Assembly: GCF_015265435.1 (NCBI RefSeq) | Contig: NZ_JABJWH010000013.1 | Location: 24,574 to 88,573, forward strand | Length of the DNA: 64,000 bases | From: Alloalcanivorax profundimaris | GTDB taxonomy: Bacteria > Pseudomonadota > Gammaproteobacteria > Pseudomonadales > Alcanivoracaceae | Direction of reading: 5' to 3' | Shown here: positions 35,143 through 45,626 of the stretch, in pieces | Numbering within the stretch: the stretch's first letter is position 1 | Layout of the letters: every line of letters starts with the position of its first letter | Notes under the pieces: generated by a model | The model's input: the letters and a program-made list of their open reading frames with translations, nothing else | What the model was told of the DNA's origin: nothing | Database searches by the model: none | Made by a program: the position numbers and the translations under genes

Positions 35143-36282
35143 ATGACTTCGTCCTCCTCCGCTTCGCCACGCCGCCCGTCGCGGCGGCTCAAGCTCGCCG
35201 CGCTGGCGATCCTGGTGCTGCTGTGCCTGGTGTGGATGGCCTTCGCCATCGCCCACCGGCTTACCCACGTGAGCGCCCAGGACGCCCGCGTCATGGCCAG
35301 CCAGGTCACCGTCAGCAGCCGTCTGGACGGCTGGGTCACGGACTTCACCATCACCGAAGGGGACCGGCTGGAAAAAGGCGACACCGTGGCCAACCTGTAC
35401 AGCGAGCCGGAACAGCGCCACCTGGCCGCCCTGGAGGCGGAAGTGGCCACCATGCAGGCCCGGCTGGATTACGAACGCGCGCGCCAGGAGCTGGGTGAGC
35501 AGCAGTTCCAGGGCGGGGTGACCATCACCGGCCAGGAGCTGGATTCCGCCAAGGCCGCCGAGCAAGCCGCCCGCTCCCGCCTGACCAGCGCCCGGGAGGA
35601 TTACAAACGCACCGAGGCGCTCTACAAGAAAGGCTCCATCTCCAAGCAACGCCGCGACCAGGACTACTACGCCTACCAGACCGCCCGCGCCGAGTATCAG
35701 CGCGCCCAGCAGGAAGTGGCGGTGAGCCGCTCCCAGGCTGAAAACGCCCATGTGGGCTTTCTCAACGGCGTGCAGGTACCGCTGCCGCCGCCGGCGGTGA
35801 TGCGCTCCCGGGTCAAGGTGGCGGAGAACCAGCTGGCCCGCGCCCGGGCGGACCTGGAGGAGGAAAAAGTGCGGGTGCGCGACCTGCGCGTGCCCAGCCC
35901 CATCGGCGGCGTGGTCAACAAGACCCTGGTGGATCAGGGCGAGTACGTGAGCGCCGGCCAACCGCTGTTGATGATGCACGACCCGGACGATCTCTGGGTG
36001 GAGGCCAACATCAAGGAGACCGACATCGGCGAGCTGCGCCCCGGCCAGCCGGTGGCGATCACCGTGGACGCCTACCCGGATGAGCACTTCGCCGGCGAGG
36101 TGCGCATCGTCGGCCGCGCCGCCACCAGCCAGTTCGCGCTGCTGCCCGATCCCAACCCGTCCGGCAACTTCACCAAGATCACCCAGCGCATCCCGGTGCG
36201 CATCCGGCTCACCGAGGGCCCCGTGGAGCGCATCGGCCCGGGCATGATGGTGGAGGTGGACATCGACGTGAGCGGCGGCTGA
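35143..36282 (+). CDS. HlyD/EmrA-type membrane fusion protein
   Basis: The 379-aa periplasmic adaptor links the DHA2 exporter to an outer-membrane channel. One membrane segment ([20 protein letters not shown]) follows a short Arg-rich tail. Next come a biotinyl-lipoyl half ([23 protein letters not shown]), a long alpha-helical hairpin (about residues 85-215), the second lipoyl half ([31 protein letters not shown]) and a beta-barrel part. No TolC-type gene is adjacent, so it must borrow a channel. The order exporter then adaptor is the reverse of E. coli emrAB. Confidence 0.88.
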   Translation: MTSSSSASPRRPSRRLKLAALAILVLLCLVWMAFAIAHRLTHVSAQDARVMASQVTVSSRLDGWVTDFTITEGDRLEKGDTVANLYSEPEQRHLAALEAEVATMQARLDYERARQELGEQQFQGGVTITGQELDSAKAAEQAARSRLTSAREDYKRTEALYKKGSISKQRRDQDYYAYQTARAEYQRAQQEVAVSRSQAENAHVGFLNGVQVPLPPPAVMRSRVKVAENQLARARADLEEEKVRVRDLRVPSPIGGVVNKTLVDQGEYVSAGQPLLMMHDPDDLWVEANIKETDIGELRPGQPVAITVDAYPDEHFAGEVRIVGRAATSQFALLPDPNPSGNFTKITQRIPVRIRLTEGPVERIGPGMMVEVDIDVSGG

Positions 36283-36346
36283 GGGGGCGGAATTCCGCAT
36301 TCGTTTCACGTACAATCGGCGGCCCAATCCACGGCCCCGGAAGAAC

Positions 36347-38110
36347 ATGAAAGACCGTCTTGTCGCCCTGATCGAGCAAGCGCTGGAAAGCCTGACCGCC
36401 AACGGCACCCTGCCCGCGGACGCGCGGCGACCGGTGCAGATCGATCGCACCAAGGACAAAAGCCACGGCGATTTCGCCACCAACATCGCCCTGATGCTGG
36501 CCAAGCCGGCGGGTCTGAAGCCCCGCGACCTGGCCCAGGCCCTGGTGGACGCCCTGCCCGAGGACAAGGCGGTGGCGAAGGTGGAGATCGCCGGCCCCGG
36601 CTTCATCAACTTCTTCCAGGCGGAAAGCTGGCTCACCGACCAGCTTGAGGCCGCCCTCGCCGACCCGCACCTGGCGGTGCCGCGCCCGGCGCGGCACCAG
36701 ACCGTGGTGATCGACTACTCCTCGCCCAACCTGGCCAAGGAAATGCATGTGGGGCACCTGCGCTCCACCATCATCGGCGACGCCGTGGTGCGTACCCTGG
36801 ATTTCCTCGGCCACAAGGTGGTGCCGCAGAACCACGTGGGCGACTGGGGCACCCAGTTCGGCATGCTGCTGGCCTACCTGGAAGAAAGGAAGGACGAGGA
36901 CGGCGACCAGGCGCTCAACCGCGAACTGTCCGACCTGGAAACCTTCTACCGGGCCGCCAAGCAGCGCTTCGACGAGTCCGATCAGTTCGCCGACCGGGCC
37001 CGCGCCCTGGTGGTCAAGCTGCAGTCCGGCGACGACTACTGCCTGAAGCTGTGGCGGGAATTCAACCAGGTGTCGCTGAGCCACTGCTTCGCGGTCTACC
37101 GCCGCCTGGGCGTGCGCCTGGGCCCGGACGACGTGCGCGGCGAAAGCGCCTACAACGACGACCTGCCCAAGGTGGTGGCCGACCTGGACGCCGCCGGCCT
37201 GCTCACCGAGGACCAGGGCGCGCGCTGCGTGTTCCTGGACGAATTCAGAAACAAGGACGGCGACACCCTGCCGGTGATCGTGCAAAAGGCCGGCGGCGGC
37301 TATCTCTACGCCACCACCGACCTGGCGGCGGTGCGCTACCGGGCCCGCGGGCTGGGCGGCGACCGCCTGCTGTATTTCGTGGATCAACGCCAGGCCCTGC
37401 ACTTCCAGCAGATCTTCGCGGTGGCCCGCAAGGCCGGCTTCGTGGACGATCACGTGGCGATGGAGCACCTGGGCTTCGGCACCATGAACGGTCCGGACGG
37501 CCGCCCCTTCAAGACCCGCGACGGCGGCACCGTGAAGCTGATCGACCTGCTCGACGAAGCCGAACAGCGCGCCTACGATCTGGTGAAATCCAAGAACGGC
37601 GATCTGGGCGAGGACGAGGCCCGCGCCATCGCCCGGGCGGTGGGCATCGGCGCGGTGAAATACGCCGATCTCAGCAAGAACCGCACCAGCGACTACATCT
37701 TCGACTTCAACCAGATGCTCAGCTTCGAGGGCAACACCGCCCCCTACCTGCTGTACGCCTATACCCGGGTGGTGAGCGTGTTCCGCAAGGCCGGCCTGGG
37801 CCTGGACCAGGTCGGCGACCTGAACGGTGCCTTCCGGCTGGACCAGGACGCGGAACAGGCCCTGGCCGCCCGCCTGGTGCAGTTCGGCGAGGTGGTGGAG
37901 CAGGTGGCCGCCAAGGGCCAGCCGCACTTCCTGTGCGCCTATCTGTTCGACCTGGCCGGCCTGTTCTCGGCCTTCTATGAGCATTGCCCGATTCTGGCCG
38001 CCGAGGACGAGACGCTGAAAACCAGCCGCCTCAAGCTGGCCGCGCTGACCGCCCGCACCCTGGCCCGAGGCCTGGATCTGCTGGGCCTGGAACCCCTGGA
38101 GCGCATGTAA
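36347..38110 (+). CDS. argS: Arginyl-tRNA synthetase
   Basis: ArgS charges tRNA-Arg. The 587-aa class I enzyme has the N-terminal Add-1 domain that contacts the tRNA D-loop, then [22 protein letters not shown] with the HIGH-type motif HVGH at 134-137, and a conserved C-terminal anticodon domain ([13 protein letters not shown]...[12 protein letters not shown], ending LEPLERM). Like most ArgS it lacks a canonical KMSKS. The stop codon overlaps the start of the SPOR gene (TAATG), which couples the two. Confidence 0.97.
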   Translation: MKDRLVALIEQALESLTANGTLPADARRPVQIDRTKDKSHGDFATNIALMLAKPAGLKPRDLAQALVDALPEDKAVAKVEIAGPGFINFFQAESWLTDQLEAALADPHLAVPRPARHQTVVIDYSSPNLAKEMHVGHLRSTIIGDAVVRTLDFLGHKVVPQNHVGDWGTQFGMLLAYLEERKDEDGDQALNRELSDLETFYRAAKQRFDESDQFADRARALVVKLQSGDDYCLKLWREFNQVSLSHCFAVYRRLGVRLGPDDVRGESAYNDDLPKVVADLDAAGLLTEDQGARCVFLDEFRNKDGDTLPVIVQKAGGGYLYATTDLAAVRYRARGLGGDRLLYFVDQRQALHFQQIFAVARKAGFVDDHVAMEHLGFGTMNGPDGRPFKTRDGGTVKLIDLLDEAEQRAYDLVKSKNGDLGEDEARAIARAVGIGAVKYADLSKNRTSDYIFDFNQMLSFEGNTAPYLLYAYTRVVSVFRKAGLGLDQVGDLNGAFRLDQDAEQALAARLVQFGEVVEQVAAKGQPHFLCAYLFDLAGLFSAFYEHCPILAAEDETLKTSRLKLAALTARTLARGLDLLGLEPLERM

Positions 38111-38754
38111 TGGCGAAGAACACCCGCCGCGGCGCCAGCCGCGGCCGCAGCGGCAAGCAACCGAACCGCCGTCAGGTTCCCGGCTGGGTGTGGCTGTTCA
38201 CCGGCGCCGTGGCCGGCCTGTTCGTGGCCTTCCTGGTGCACCTGGCCCATGTCCAGCTGGAACAGGGCGGCGACCGGGGCGGCGCCGACAAGACGCCGGC
38301 GCCGGCGGAATCACCGTCGCAGCCGGAGCGGCAAGAGGCCGACGAGGACGACGGCGAACCCAAGTTCGACTTCTACGCGGTGCTGCCCAAGATGGAAGTG
38401 ATCGTCCCCAAGGGCGACGATGAAGATGGCCCCTCGAAGCCGGTGAAGGAAGCGAGCCCGGCCCCGTCCTCCTCCGGCCAGGAAGACGACGACGCTCCGG
38501 TGGCCGGCCGCCACGATCAGCGCTTCGTGCTGCAGGCGGGCAGCTTCCGCAATCAGAAGGACGCCGACCGGCGCCGCGCGGAGCTGATCCTCAAGGGCTA
38601 CGACGTGCGCATCCAGCCGGTGAAACTGGACAACGGCGACACCTGGCACCGGGTCATGATCGGCCCCTACAACAACATCAACGCCCTGCACCGGGCCCAG
38701 GACAAACTCGCCGCCAACGGCGTGGAAACCCTGCCCATCCAGCTCAAGGACTGA
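38110..38754 (+). CDS. FtsN-like SPOR domain cell-division protein
   Basis: The 214-aa protein has a basic cytoplasmic tail ([21 protein letters not shown]), one membrane segment (VWLFTGAVAGLFVAFLVHL), an acidic and proline-rich periplasmic linker, and a C-terminal SPOR domain (RFVLQAGSFRNQKDADRRRAELILKGY...HRVMIGPYNNINALHRAQDKLAANG). This is the architecture of FtsN, and the location between argS and hslV matches the annotated FtsN-like gene in Pseudomonas. A short segment KFDFYAVLPKMEV before the linker is the conserved motif of this family. Confidence 0.85.
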   Translation: MAKNTRRGASRGRSGKQPNRRQVPGWVWLFTGAVAGLFVAFLVHLAHVQLEQGGDRGGADKTPAPAESPSQPERQEADEDDGEPKFDFYAVLPKMEVIVPKGDDEDGPSKPVKEASPAPSSSGQEDDDAPVAGRHDQRFVLQAGSFRNQKDADRRRAELILKGYDVRIQPVKLDNGDTWHRVMIGPYNNINALHRAQDKLAANGVETLPIQLKD

Positions 38755-38774
38755 GCACCCTTCCGACCCCGACG

Positions 38775-38804
38775 GCCCGGGCGCTTGAAAAGCGGCGCCC
38801 GGGC
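38775..38804 (+). terminator. Strong hairpin between the SPOR gene and hslV
   Basis: GCCCGGGCGC-N10-GCGCCCGGGC is a perfect 10-bp stem with loop TTGAAAAGCG. There is no T-run. It may reduce read-through from argS into hslVU. Its loop carries part of the candidate heat-shock -35 element. Confidence 0.5.
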
Positions 38805-38812
38805 CCGCACAT
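38784..38812 (+). promoter_or_regulatory. Candidate sigma-32 (heat-shock) promoter of hslVU
   Basis: CTTGAAA (38784-38790) is a perfect sigma-32 -35 element. At 14 bp downstream the sequence is CCGCACAT (38805-38812), a weak match to CCCCATNT. E. coli hslVU is known to be heat-shock controlled by sigma-32, which supports the reading. Confidence 0.4.
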
Positions 38813-38841
38813 CCTTGGCAAATCAGGATAAGGAGACTTCC

Positions 38842-39380
38842 GTGGAGCAATATCACGGCACCACCATCGTTTCCGTCCGGCGCGGCAACAACGTCGTGAT
38901 CGGCGGCGACGGCCAGGTGAGCCTGGGCAACACCGTCATGAAGGGCAATGCCCGCAAGGTACGGCGCCTGTATCACGGCAAGGTGATCGCCGGGTTCGCC
39001 GGCGGCACCGCCGACGCCTTCACCCTGTTCGAGCGCTTCGAGGGCCAGCTGGAGAAACACCAGGGGCACCTGGTACGCGCCGCCGTGGAACTGGCCAAGG
39101 ACTGGCGCACCGACCGCGCCCTGCGCCGCCTGGAAGCCCTGCTGGCGGTGGCCGACAAGGACAACTCCCTGATCATCACCGGCAACGGCGATGTGGTGGA
39201 ACCGGAGGAAGGCGGCCTGATCGCCATCGGCTCCGGCGGCCCCTTCGCCCAGGCGGCGGCGTCCGCGCTGCTGCGCAACACCGAGCTGTCGGCCCGGGAA
39301 ATCGTCGGCCAGAGCCTGAAAATCGCCGGCGACATCTGCATCTACACCAACCAGAATCACACCTTCGAGGAGCTTGAATA

Positions 39381-39381
<1 letters not shown>
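38842..39381 (+). CDS. hslV: ATP-dependent protease proteolytic subunit HslV
   Basis: HslV is the dodecameric peptidase core of the HslUV (ClpQY) protease, a proteasome-like Ntn hydrolase. The 179-aa product starts at GTG 38842, with AAGGAGA 5 nt upstream, as [15 protein letters not shown]. The catalytic residue is the first Thr of TTIVSV (Thr7 of the precursor), so a six-residue propeptide must be removed. E. coli HslV instead has Thr directly after Met. [36 protein letters not shown] and ITGNGDVV match the family. Confidence 0.96.
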
Positions 39382-40709
<1,328 letters not shown>

Positions 40710-40725
40710 GCCCCCCCTGGGCGCG

Positions 40726-40793
40726 ATACAAGGTACAGGATGAAGGATGCAGGGGCGGGCCATGCCCTTCAGCCTGTATCCTGAATCCTGTAT
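40726..40793. repeat. Heptad inverted-repeat element, copy 2
   Basis: The left arm (40726-40753) is ATACAAG, GTACAGG, ATGAAGG, ATGCAGG. The centre is again exactly 19 nt (40754-40772). The right arm (40773-40793) is CCTGTAT, CCTGAAT, CCTGTAT. A GC hairpin follows at once. The layout equals copy 1 at 29433, but the unit order differs. It is intergenic between hslU and the next gene. Confidence 0.85.
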
Positions 40794-40794
40794 C

Positions 40795-40811
40795 GCGGCC
40801 CGCCGGGCCGC
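40795..40811 (+). terminator. GC hairpin after heptad element copy 2
   Basis: GCGGCCC-GCC-GGGCCGC followed by TTGCTATC. It has the same relative position as the hairpin after copy 1. It is a likely weak terminator of hslVU. Confidence 0.5.
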
Positions 40812-40840
40812 TTGCTATCATCCCTCGCCGGAGGGACCCC

Positions 40841-41542
40841 ATGAACGCCGGCGAACACCTGCAAGACTGCCTCGAACGCTTTTTCCAGCTGCGTCAGCAC
40901 GGCGACGACGCCGTCTTCCTGGCCCGTCTGGCCCGTCTGCGCGCCTTTCAGCGCGAGCGCTTCCTCGCCACCCACCGGGACCTGTTCGACGACCCGCGCC
41001 TGCGACCGGGCATCCAGTTCCTGCTCGACGACGTCTACGGCGGCCGCGATTTGCCGCCGGTGGCCCGGGAAATCCGCCGCGCCCTGCCCAAGGCCATGCG
41101 CCTGCTCCCGGACCGGGTCATGGTCACCTCCGCCAGCGCCCTGGAGGCGGCCATCCTCACCCAGGAGCTGGACGAGGCCCTTGTCCATGAGCTGGATAAC
41201 CGCCTGGACGCCACCCCGGAGCTGGCCGACTACACCGCCGCCTACCGCGACGCCGGCGAGGAAGCCTGGCGCCGCCGGCAGCTGGCCCTGGTGGCCGGAC
41301 TCGGCCATCACGTCGACCGCTATGTGCGCTCCCGCGCCATCCAGACCACCTTCCGGCTGGTGCGCCGCCCGGCCCATGCGGCGGGCTTCACGAACCTGTA
41401 TGATTTCATGGACCGCAGTTTCCGGGTGATGAAGCCCGTGCCCAGCGTGGGCCGGCTGCTGGAACGGGTGGCGGAACGCGAGGCCGTCATCCTGGACCGG
41501 GTCCTGGCCGATCACCCCGCTCCCTTCAAGGACGCCCGATGA
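40841..41542 (+). CDS. FFLEELY-motif type protein, function unknown
   Basis: This 233-aa protein is rich in Arg and Leu and predicted helical, with no signal peptide. [16 protein letters not shown] matches the position of the FFLEELY motif of a Pseudomonas protein family found in the same hslVU-ubiE neighbourhood; here the motif has drifted to FLLDDVY. Nothing catalytic is visible. GGAGGG precedes ATG 40841. The stop overlaps the ubiE start by 4 bp (ATGA), so it is co-translated with the ubiquinone genes and may be functionally tied to them. Confidence 0.65.
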   Translation: MNAGEHLQDCLERFFQLRQHGDDAVFLARLARLRAFQRERFLATHRDLFDDPRLRPGIQFLLDDVYGGRDLPPVAREIRRALPKAMRLLPDRVMVTSASALEAAILTQELDEALVHELDNRLDATPELADYTAAYRDAGEEAWRRRQLALVAGLGHHVDRYVRSRAIQTTFRLVRRPAHAAGFTNLYDFMDRSFRVMKPVPSVGRLLERVAEREAVILDRVLADHPAPFKDAR

Positions 41543-42297
41543 CCGATACCAACGACGACAAGGTGACCCACTTCGGCTACCAGCAGGTGCCGTGGCAGGA
41601 AAAACAGCAAAAGGTGGCCGGCGTGTTCCGGTCGGTGGCCGCCAAGTACGATGTCATGAACGACCTGATCTCCATGGGCAGCCACCGGGTGCTCAAGCGC
41701 ATGACCATCGAACTGGCCGGCGTGCGCCCCGGCCAGCGGGTGCTGGACCTGGCCGGCGGCACCGGCGACCTGGCGATCAAATTCTCGCGGCTGGTGGGCG
41801 ACACCGGTGAGGTGGTGCTGGCGGACATCAACGACGCCATGCTGTCGGTGGGCCGCGACCGTCTGTTCGACGCCGGCTGCGGCCACAATACCCGGGTCGC
41901 CCAGGTCAACGGCGAGTGCCTGCCGTTCGCCGACAACAGCTTCGACTGCGTGACCATCGCCTTCGGCCTGCGCAACATCACCGACAAGGACGCCGCCCTG
42001 CGCTCCATGCTGCGCGTGCTCAAGCCCGGCGGCCGCCTGCTGATCCTGGAATTCTCGCACCCGGTGCACAAGCCGCTGTCCAAGCTCTACGACCTGTATT
42101 CCTTCGCGGTCTGGCCGCGCCTGGGCAAGCTGGTGGTCAACGACTCGGAAAGCTACCGCTACCTGGCGGAATCGATCCGCATGCACCCGGACCAGGACAC
42201 CCTCAAGGGCATGATGGACCAGGCCGGCTACGCCCGCGCCGAATACTTCAACATGCTCGGCGGCATCGTCGCCCTGCACCGGGGTTTCAAGGTCTGA
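41539..42297 (+). CDS. ubiE: Ubiquinone/menaquinone C-methyltransferase
   Basis: UbiE performs the C-methylation of 2-polyprenyl-6-methoxy-1,4-benzoquinol in ubiquinone synthesis (and demethylmenaquinone where present). The 252-aa protein has the family opening [38 protein letters not shown] motif [43 protein letters not shown] and the end [18 protein letters not shown]. It overlaps the genes on both sides (ATGA and TGATG). Confidence 0.96.
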   Translation: MTDTNDDKVTHFGYQQVPWQEKQQKVAGVFRSVAAKYDVMNDLISMGSHRVLKRMTIELAGVRPGQRVLDLAGGTGDLAIKFSRLVGDTGEVVLADINDAMLSVGRDRLFDAGCGHNTRVAQVNGECLPFADNSFDCVTIAFGLRNITDKDAALRSMLRVLKPGGRLLILEFSHPVHKPLSKLYDLYSFAVWPRLGKLVVNDSESYRYLAESIRMHPDQDTLKGMMDQAGYARAEYFNMLGGIVALHRGFKV

Positions 42298-42926
42298 TGC
42301 GCGAACCGGGTCTGCTCTCCACCACCGCCACGGCCACCGCCGAACGGGCCATCAACGCCGCCCTGCGCGGCGACCCGGCCAGCGCCGCCCGGCTCAACCG
42401 TCACGCCGGACGGCTGCTGGCGGTGCGCCTCACCCTGCCCAGCACCGCCCTGTACGCGCTGATCGTGGAAGACGGCGTGGAGCTATACCTGCGCAGCGAG
42501 GCGGACCCGGACGTCACCGTCACCGGCAACCCGGTGGATCTGGCCGCCCTGGTCCTGGACTGGCGCCGCCAGCCCGGCGTAATCGGCGGCCCGGTGCGCG
42601 TGGAAGGCAACCGCGAGCTGCTGCAGGATCTGCGCGAGCTGGCCACCGATCTGCGCCTGGACTGGGGCGCCCTGCTGGAGCCGCTGATCGGCGGCGAACT
42701 GGCCCAGCAGGTGGATCTGGGCGCGCGCCGCCTGTTCGGCTGGGCCCGCGACACCCTGAACCGGCTCGGCGACCAGGTCGGCGACTACCTGGGCAGCGAA
42801 GCCGGCCTGCTGGCCCTGCGCCGGGATCTGTACGAGTTCTACCAGGACGTGGACGAACTGCGCGGCGACGTGGACCGTCTGCAAGCCCGCGTGCAACACC
42901 TGAAAAACCGGAGTCCAGGCCGCTGA
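42297..42926 (+). CDS. ubiJ: Ubiquinone biosynthesis accessory factor UbiJ
   Basis: UbiJ is a lipid-binding SCP2-domain protein of the soluble Ubi complex that presents hydrophobic intermediates to UbiE and the hydroxylases. The 209-aa protein has an N-terminal SCP2-like domain (about 10-110, with VRLTLPSTALYALIVEDGVELYL and VTGNPVDLAALVL) and a C-terminal helical, coiled-coil part (YEFYQDVDELRGDVDRLQARVQHLK). Sequence and position between ubiE and ubiB agree. Both junctions are one-base TGATG overlaps. Confidence 0.92.
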   Translation: MREPGLLSTTATATAERAINAALRGDPASAARLNRHAGRLLAVRLTLPSTALYALIVEDGVELYLRSEADPDVTVTGNPVDLAALVLDWRRQPGVIGGPVRVEGNRELLQDLRELATDLRLDWGALLEPLIGGELAQQVDLGARRLFGWARDTLNRLGDQVGDYLGSEAGLLALRRDLYEFYQDVDELRGDVDRLQARVQHLKNRSPGR

Positions 42927-44542
42927 TGCCCCCCGTCGCCCGTCTCTTCGTGGTGGTCCACGTGGCCTGCCGCTATCGTCTGTTTTCCCTGTTGCCGCGC
43001 CACCCGGCACGGCCCCTGCTGCTGTTTTTCCAGTATCTGATGCCTGCCAGCTGGCTGGGCACCGGCGGTCTCAGCGAGGGCGACCGTGTGCGCCTGGCCC
43101 TGGAACGGCTGGGCCCGATCTTCATCAAGTTCGGCCAGCTCATGGCCACCCGCCGGGACATGCTGCCGCCGGAGTGGACCGAGGCCCTGGCCCGGCTGCA
43201 GGACGACGTCACCCCCTTTCAAGGCGCCGACGCCCGCGCCCTGGTGGAGGCCGCCCTGCCCCGCCCCCTGGACCAGGTGTTCGCCGACTTCGACGACGTG
43301 CCCCTGGCCGCCGCCTCGGTGGCCCAGGTGCACCCGGCCACCCTGCCCGACGGCGGCGAGGTGGTGGTCAAGGTGCTGCGCCCGGGCATCGAGGAACGGG
43401 TGGAACGGGACCTGAAGGTGATGGATTTCGGAGCCCGGGTTCTGGAGCGCCTGTGGGCGGACGCCCGCTTCTTCCACCCGGTGCGGGTGGTGCGCGACTA
43501 CCAGCACGTGATCCGCGCCGAGCTGGACCTGGAGCGCGAGGCCCGCAACAGCGAAACCATGCGCCGGCATTTCCTGTTCAGCCCGCTGCTGCACATCCCC
43601 GCCGTGCACCTGGAACTGTCCTCGCGCCGGGTGATGGTGTCCGAACGCATCCACGGCATTCCGGTGAACGACATCGAGCGCATCCGCGCCGCTGGCATCA
43701 ACCCGCGCCAGCTGGCGGAGCGCGGCGTGGAGATCTTCTTCACCCAGGTGTTCCGGCACAACTTCTTCCACGCCGACATGCACCCGGGCAACATCTTCGT
43801 CAATCCGGAGCACCCGGAATCGCCCCAGTACATGGCGGTGGACTGCGCCATCGCCGGACGCCTGTCCAAGCAGGACCTGAACGTGCTCGGCCGCATGGTG
43901 CTGGCAGTGATGCGCGAGGACTACCCGGCCCTGGTGGACCTGGTGATCCGCGCCGGCTGGGCCCGTGGCCCGGTGGACCGGCACCGCTTCGAGCAGGCGG
44001 TCACCGAGCTGATCGAGCCGGTGCGCGGCGCCTCCCTGGAATCCCTGGAGTTCGCGCCGCTGATCCTCAAGCTGTTCGATCTGGCCCGGGACTACCACAT
44101 CGAGGCGCCGGTGCAGTACATCCTGCTGATGAAGACCCTGGTGCACATCGAGGGCCTGGGCCGCAGCATCTACCCGCAGCTGGACATCTGGACCACCGGA
44201 CGGCCGCTGCTGGAGCGCTGGATGATGGAGGAGTACGGCCCCACCGCCACCGCCCGCAAACTGCGCAACCGGCTGCCGGAGTGGACCGCCCAGCTGCCGG
44301 AGATGCCGGATCTGCTGCGTGACGCCCTGGAGAACCTGCGCCACCAGCCCCAGCAGCAGCGCGAAACCGCGCAGCGCTTCGAGGACGGCCTGCGCCGCCA
44401 CCGCCACACCCTGCTGGGCGGCCTGGGCGGCCTGGCGCTGGTAGGCCTGGCCGCCGGCGACGCCCTGTTCGCCGGCGGCACAAGCGCCCCGGCCCTGGCC
44501 GTGGCCGGCGCCGTGCTGCTGATCTGGGCCTGGCGCCGCTGA
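42926..44542 (+). CDS. ubiB: Ubiquinone biosynthesis kinase-like protein UbiB
   Basis: UbiB is an atypical protein-kinase-like ATPase needed for ubiquinone synthesis. The 538-aa protein has the KxGQ motif (FIKFGQLMATRRDMLPPEW) and an Ala-rich loop (PLAAASVAQVHPATL) replacing the kinase glycine loop. It also has VVVKVLRPGIEERVERDL, the catalytic HADMHPGNIFV, and the metal-site segment AVDCAIAGRL, where most UbiB proteins have a DFG-like D-G. Two C-terminal membrane segments (LLGGLGGLALVGLAAG and ALAVAGAVLLIWAW) anchor it. Confidence 0.95.
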   Translation: MPPVARLFVVVHVACRYRLFSLLPRHPARPLLLFFQYLMPASWLGTGGLSEGDRVRLALERLGPIFIKFGQLMATRRDMLPPEWTEALARLQDDVTPFQGADARALVEAALPRPLDQVFADFDDVPLAAASVAQVHPATLPDGGEVVVKVLRPGIEERVERDLKVMDFGARVLERLWADARFFHPVRVVRDYQHVIRAELDLEREARNSETMRRHFLFSPLLHIPAVHLELSSRRVMVSERIHGIPVNDIERIRAAGINPRQLAERGVEIFFTQVFRHNFFHADMHPGNIFVNPEHPESPQYMAVDCAIAGRLSKQDLNVLGRMVLAVMREDYPALVDLVIRAGWARGPVDRHRFEQAVTELIEPVRGASLESLEFAPLILKLFDLARDYHIEAPVQYILLMKTLVHIEGLGRSIYPQLDIWTTGRPLLERWMMEEYGPTATARKLRNRLPEWTAQLPEMPDLLRDALENLRHQPQQQRETAQRFEDGLRRHRHTLLGGLGGLALVGLAAGDALFAGGTSAPALAVAGAVLLIWAWRR

Positions 44543-44625
44543 GCGTTCACATTGCTGGGGTATAGTCGGCGCCGGTGCTAAACTGGCACGATCCTTGGAA
44601 CCCGAACCGTCGAGAAACCGCTCGC

Positions 44626-44964
44626 ATGTCCGACATCCTCAACCAGCTTCATGAGGTCCTGGAGTCCCGCAAGGGCGCCGACCCGGATTCGTCCTACGTG
44701 GCCAGTCTGTACGGCAAGGGGCTCAACAAGATTCTCGAGAAGGTGGGCGAGGAAGCGGTGGAAACCCTGCTCGCCGCCCGCGACACCGAAGCCGGCGGCG
44801 ACCCGGAGGCCCTGATCGGCGAAACCGCCGATCTGTGGTTCCATTCCATGGTCATGCTGGCCCATCTGGGGCTCGGTCCCGACCAGGTCCTGGCCAGGCT
44901 GGAACAGCGTTTCGGCCTGTCCGGCCACGACGAAAAAGCCGCGCGGAAGGCGCGAGGAGAGTAA
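44626..44964 (+). CDS. hisE: Phosphoribosyl-ATP pyrophosphatase
   Basis: HisE hydrolyses phosphoribosyl-ATP to phosphoribosyl-AMP in histidine synthesis. The 112-aa protein has the all-alpha NTP-pyrophosphohydrolase core [19 protein letters not shown] and [18 protein letters not shown], whose acidic residues (EKxGEE, ETAD) bind magnesium. I chose ATG 44626. The usual partner hisI, adjacent in Pseudomonas, is absent from the 83-bp gap after ubiB and must be elsewhere. tatA begins 2 bp after its stop codon. Confidence 0.95.
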   Translation: MSDILNQLHEVLESRKGADPDSSYVASLYGKGLNKILEKVGEEAVETLLAARDTEAGGDPEALIGETADLWFHSMVMLAHLGLGPDQVLARLEQRFGLSGHDEKAARKARGE

Positions 44965-44966
44965 CC

Positions 44967-45206
44967 ATGTTTTCCGGTATCAGTATCTGGCAATTGATCA
45001 TCATCCTGGCCATCGTGGTGCTGTTGTTCGGCACCAAGAAACTGCGCAATATCGGCAGCGACCTGGGCGGCGCCGTGAAAGGCTTCAAGGACTCGGTGAA
45101 GGACGGCGAGCAGGAGCAGGACCAGAAGCGCCTGGCCGACGACGACCAGGACCAGGACAAGGACGCCACCCGGCAGGAGCGGGAAAAGCACAAGGACCAG
45201 GCTTGA
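44967..45206 (+). CDS. tatA: Twin-arginine translocase subunit TatA
   Basis: TatA oligomerises to form the protein-conducting path for folded proteins with twin-arginine signals. The 79-aa protein has one N-terminal membrane segment ([17 protein letters not shown]), the hinge [14 protein letters not shown], an amphipathic helix ([13 protein letters not shown]) and a highly acidic and lysine-rich tail. The start has GAGGAGA upstream. It is the first gene of tatABC. Confidence 0.96.
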   Translation: MFSGISIWQLIIILAIVVLLFGTKKLRNIGSDLGGAVKGFKDSVKDGEQEQDQKRLADDDQDQDKDATRQEREKHKDQA

Positions 45207-45239
45207 CCCGGCCAGGTTTGACAGGGAGAGCCCCGGCCC

Positions 45240-45626
45240 ATGTTTGATATCGGCTTTTCCGAACTGACGCTGATCTTCGTCATCGGCCTGGTGGTGCTGG
45301 GCCCGGAACGCCTGCCCAAGGCGGCCCGCACGGTGGGCTACTGGATGGGCCGGGCGCGCTCCACCTTCAACCACCTGCGCGGCGAACTGGAGCGCGAGGC
45401 GCTCAACCAGGACATGCGCGAGCGCATGGAAAAGCAGATGCGCGAGATGGGCCTGGACGAGGACAGCATCCGCGAGGCCCGCGACAACCTGCTCTCCGAG
45501 CAGGACATCGCCCGCGCCCGCCGCCGTCCCCAGACCCTGGAGCACGATACCGACGCGCCCGGCGACGCCGCCGACACCCCGCCCCGCCACGACGCCCCGG
45601 AGTCCGAGAAGAAAGCCGATGAGTGA
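45240..45626 (+). CDS. tatB: Twin-arginine translocase subunit TatB
   Basis: TatB with TatC forms the receptor for twin-arginine signal peptides. The 128-aa protein has the family N-terminus [35 protein letters not shown] (membrane helix, GPERLP hinge, amphipathic helix) and a charged helical tail. GGGAGAG lies about 10 nt before ATG 45240. It overlaps tatC by 8 bp. Confidence 0.96.
   Translation: MFDIGFSELTLIFVIGLVVLGPERLPKAARTVGYWMGRARSTFNHLRGELEREALNQDMRERMEKQMREMGLDEDSIREARDNLLSEQDIARARRRPQTLEHDTDAPGDAADTPPRHDAPESEKKADE

Noticed and set aside
33553..36282. Genomic island or transposon around the exporter pair
   Set aside because: No integrase, transposase, tRNA or flanking direct repeat is seen, and base composition looks like the neighbours. 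Only the gene order suggests insertion.
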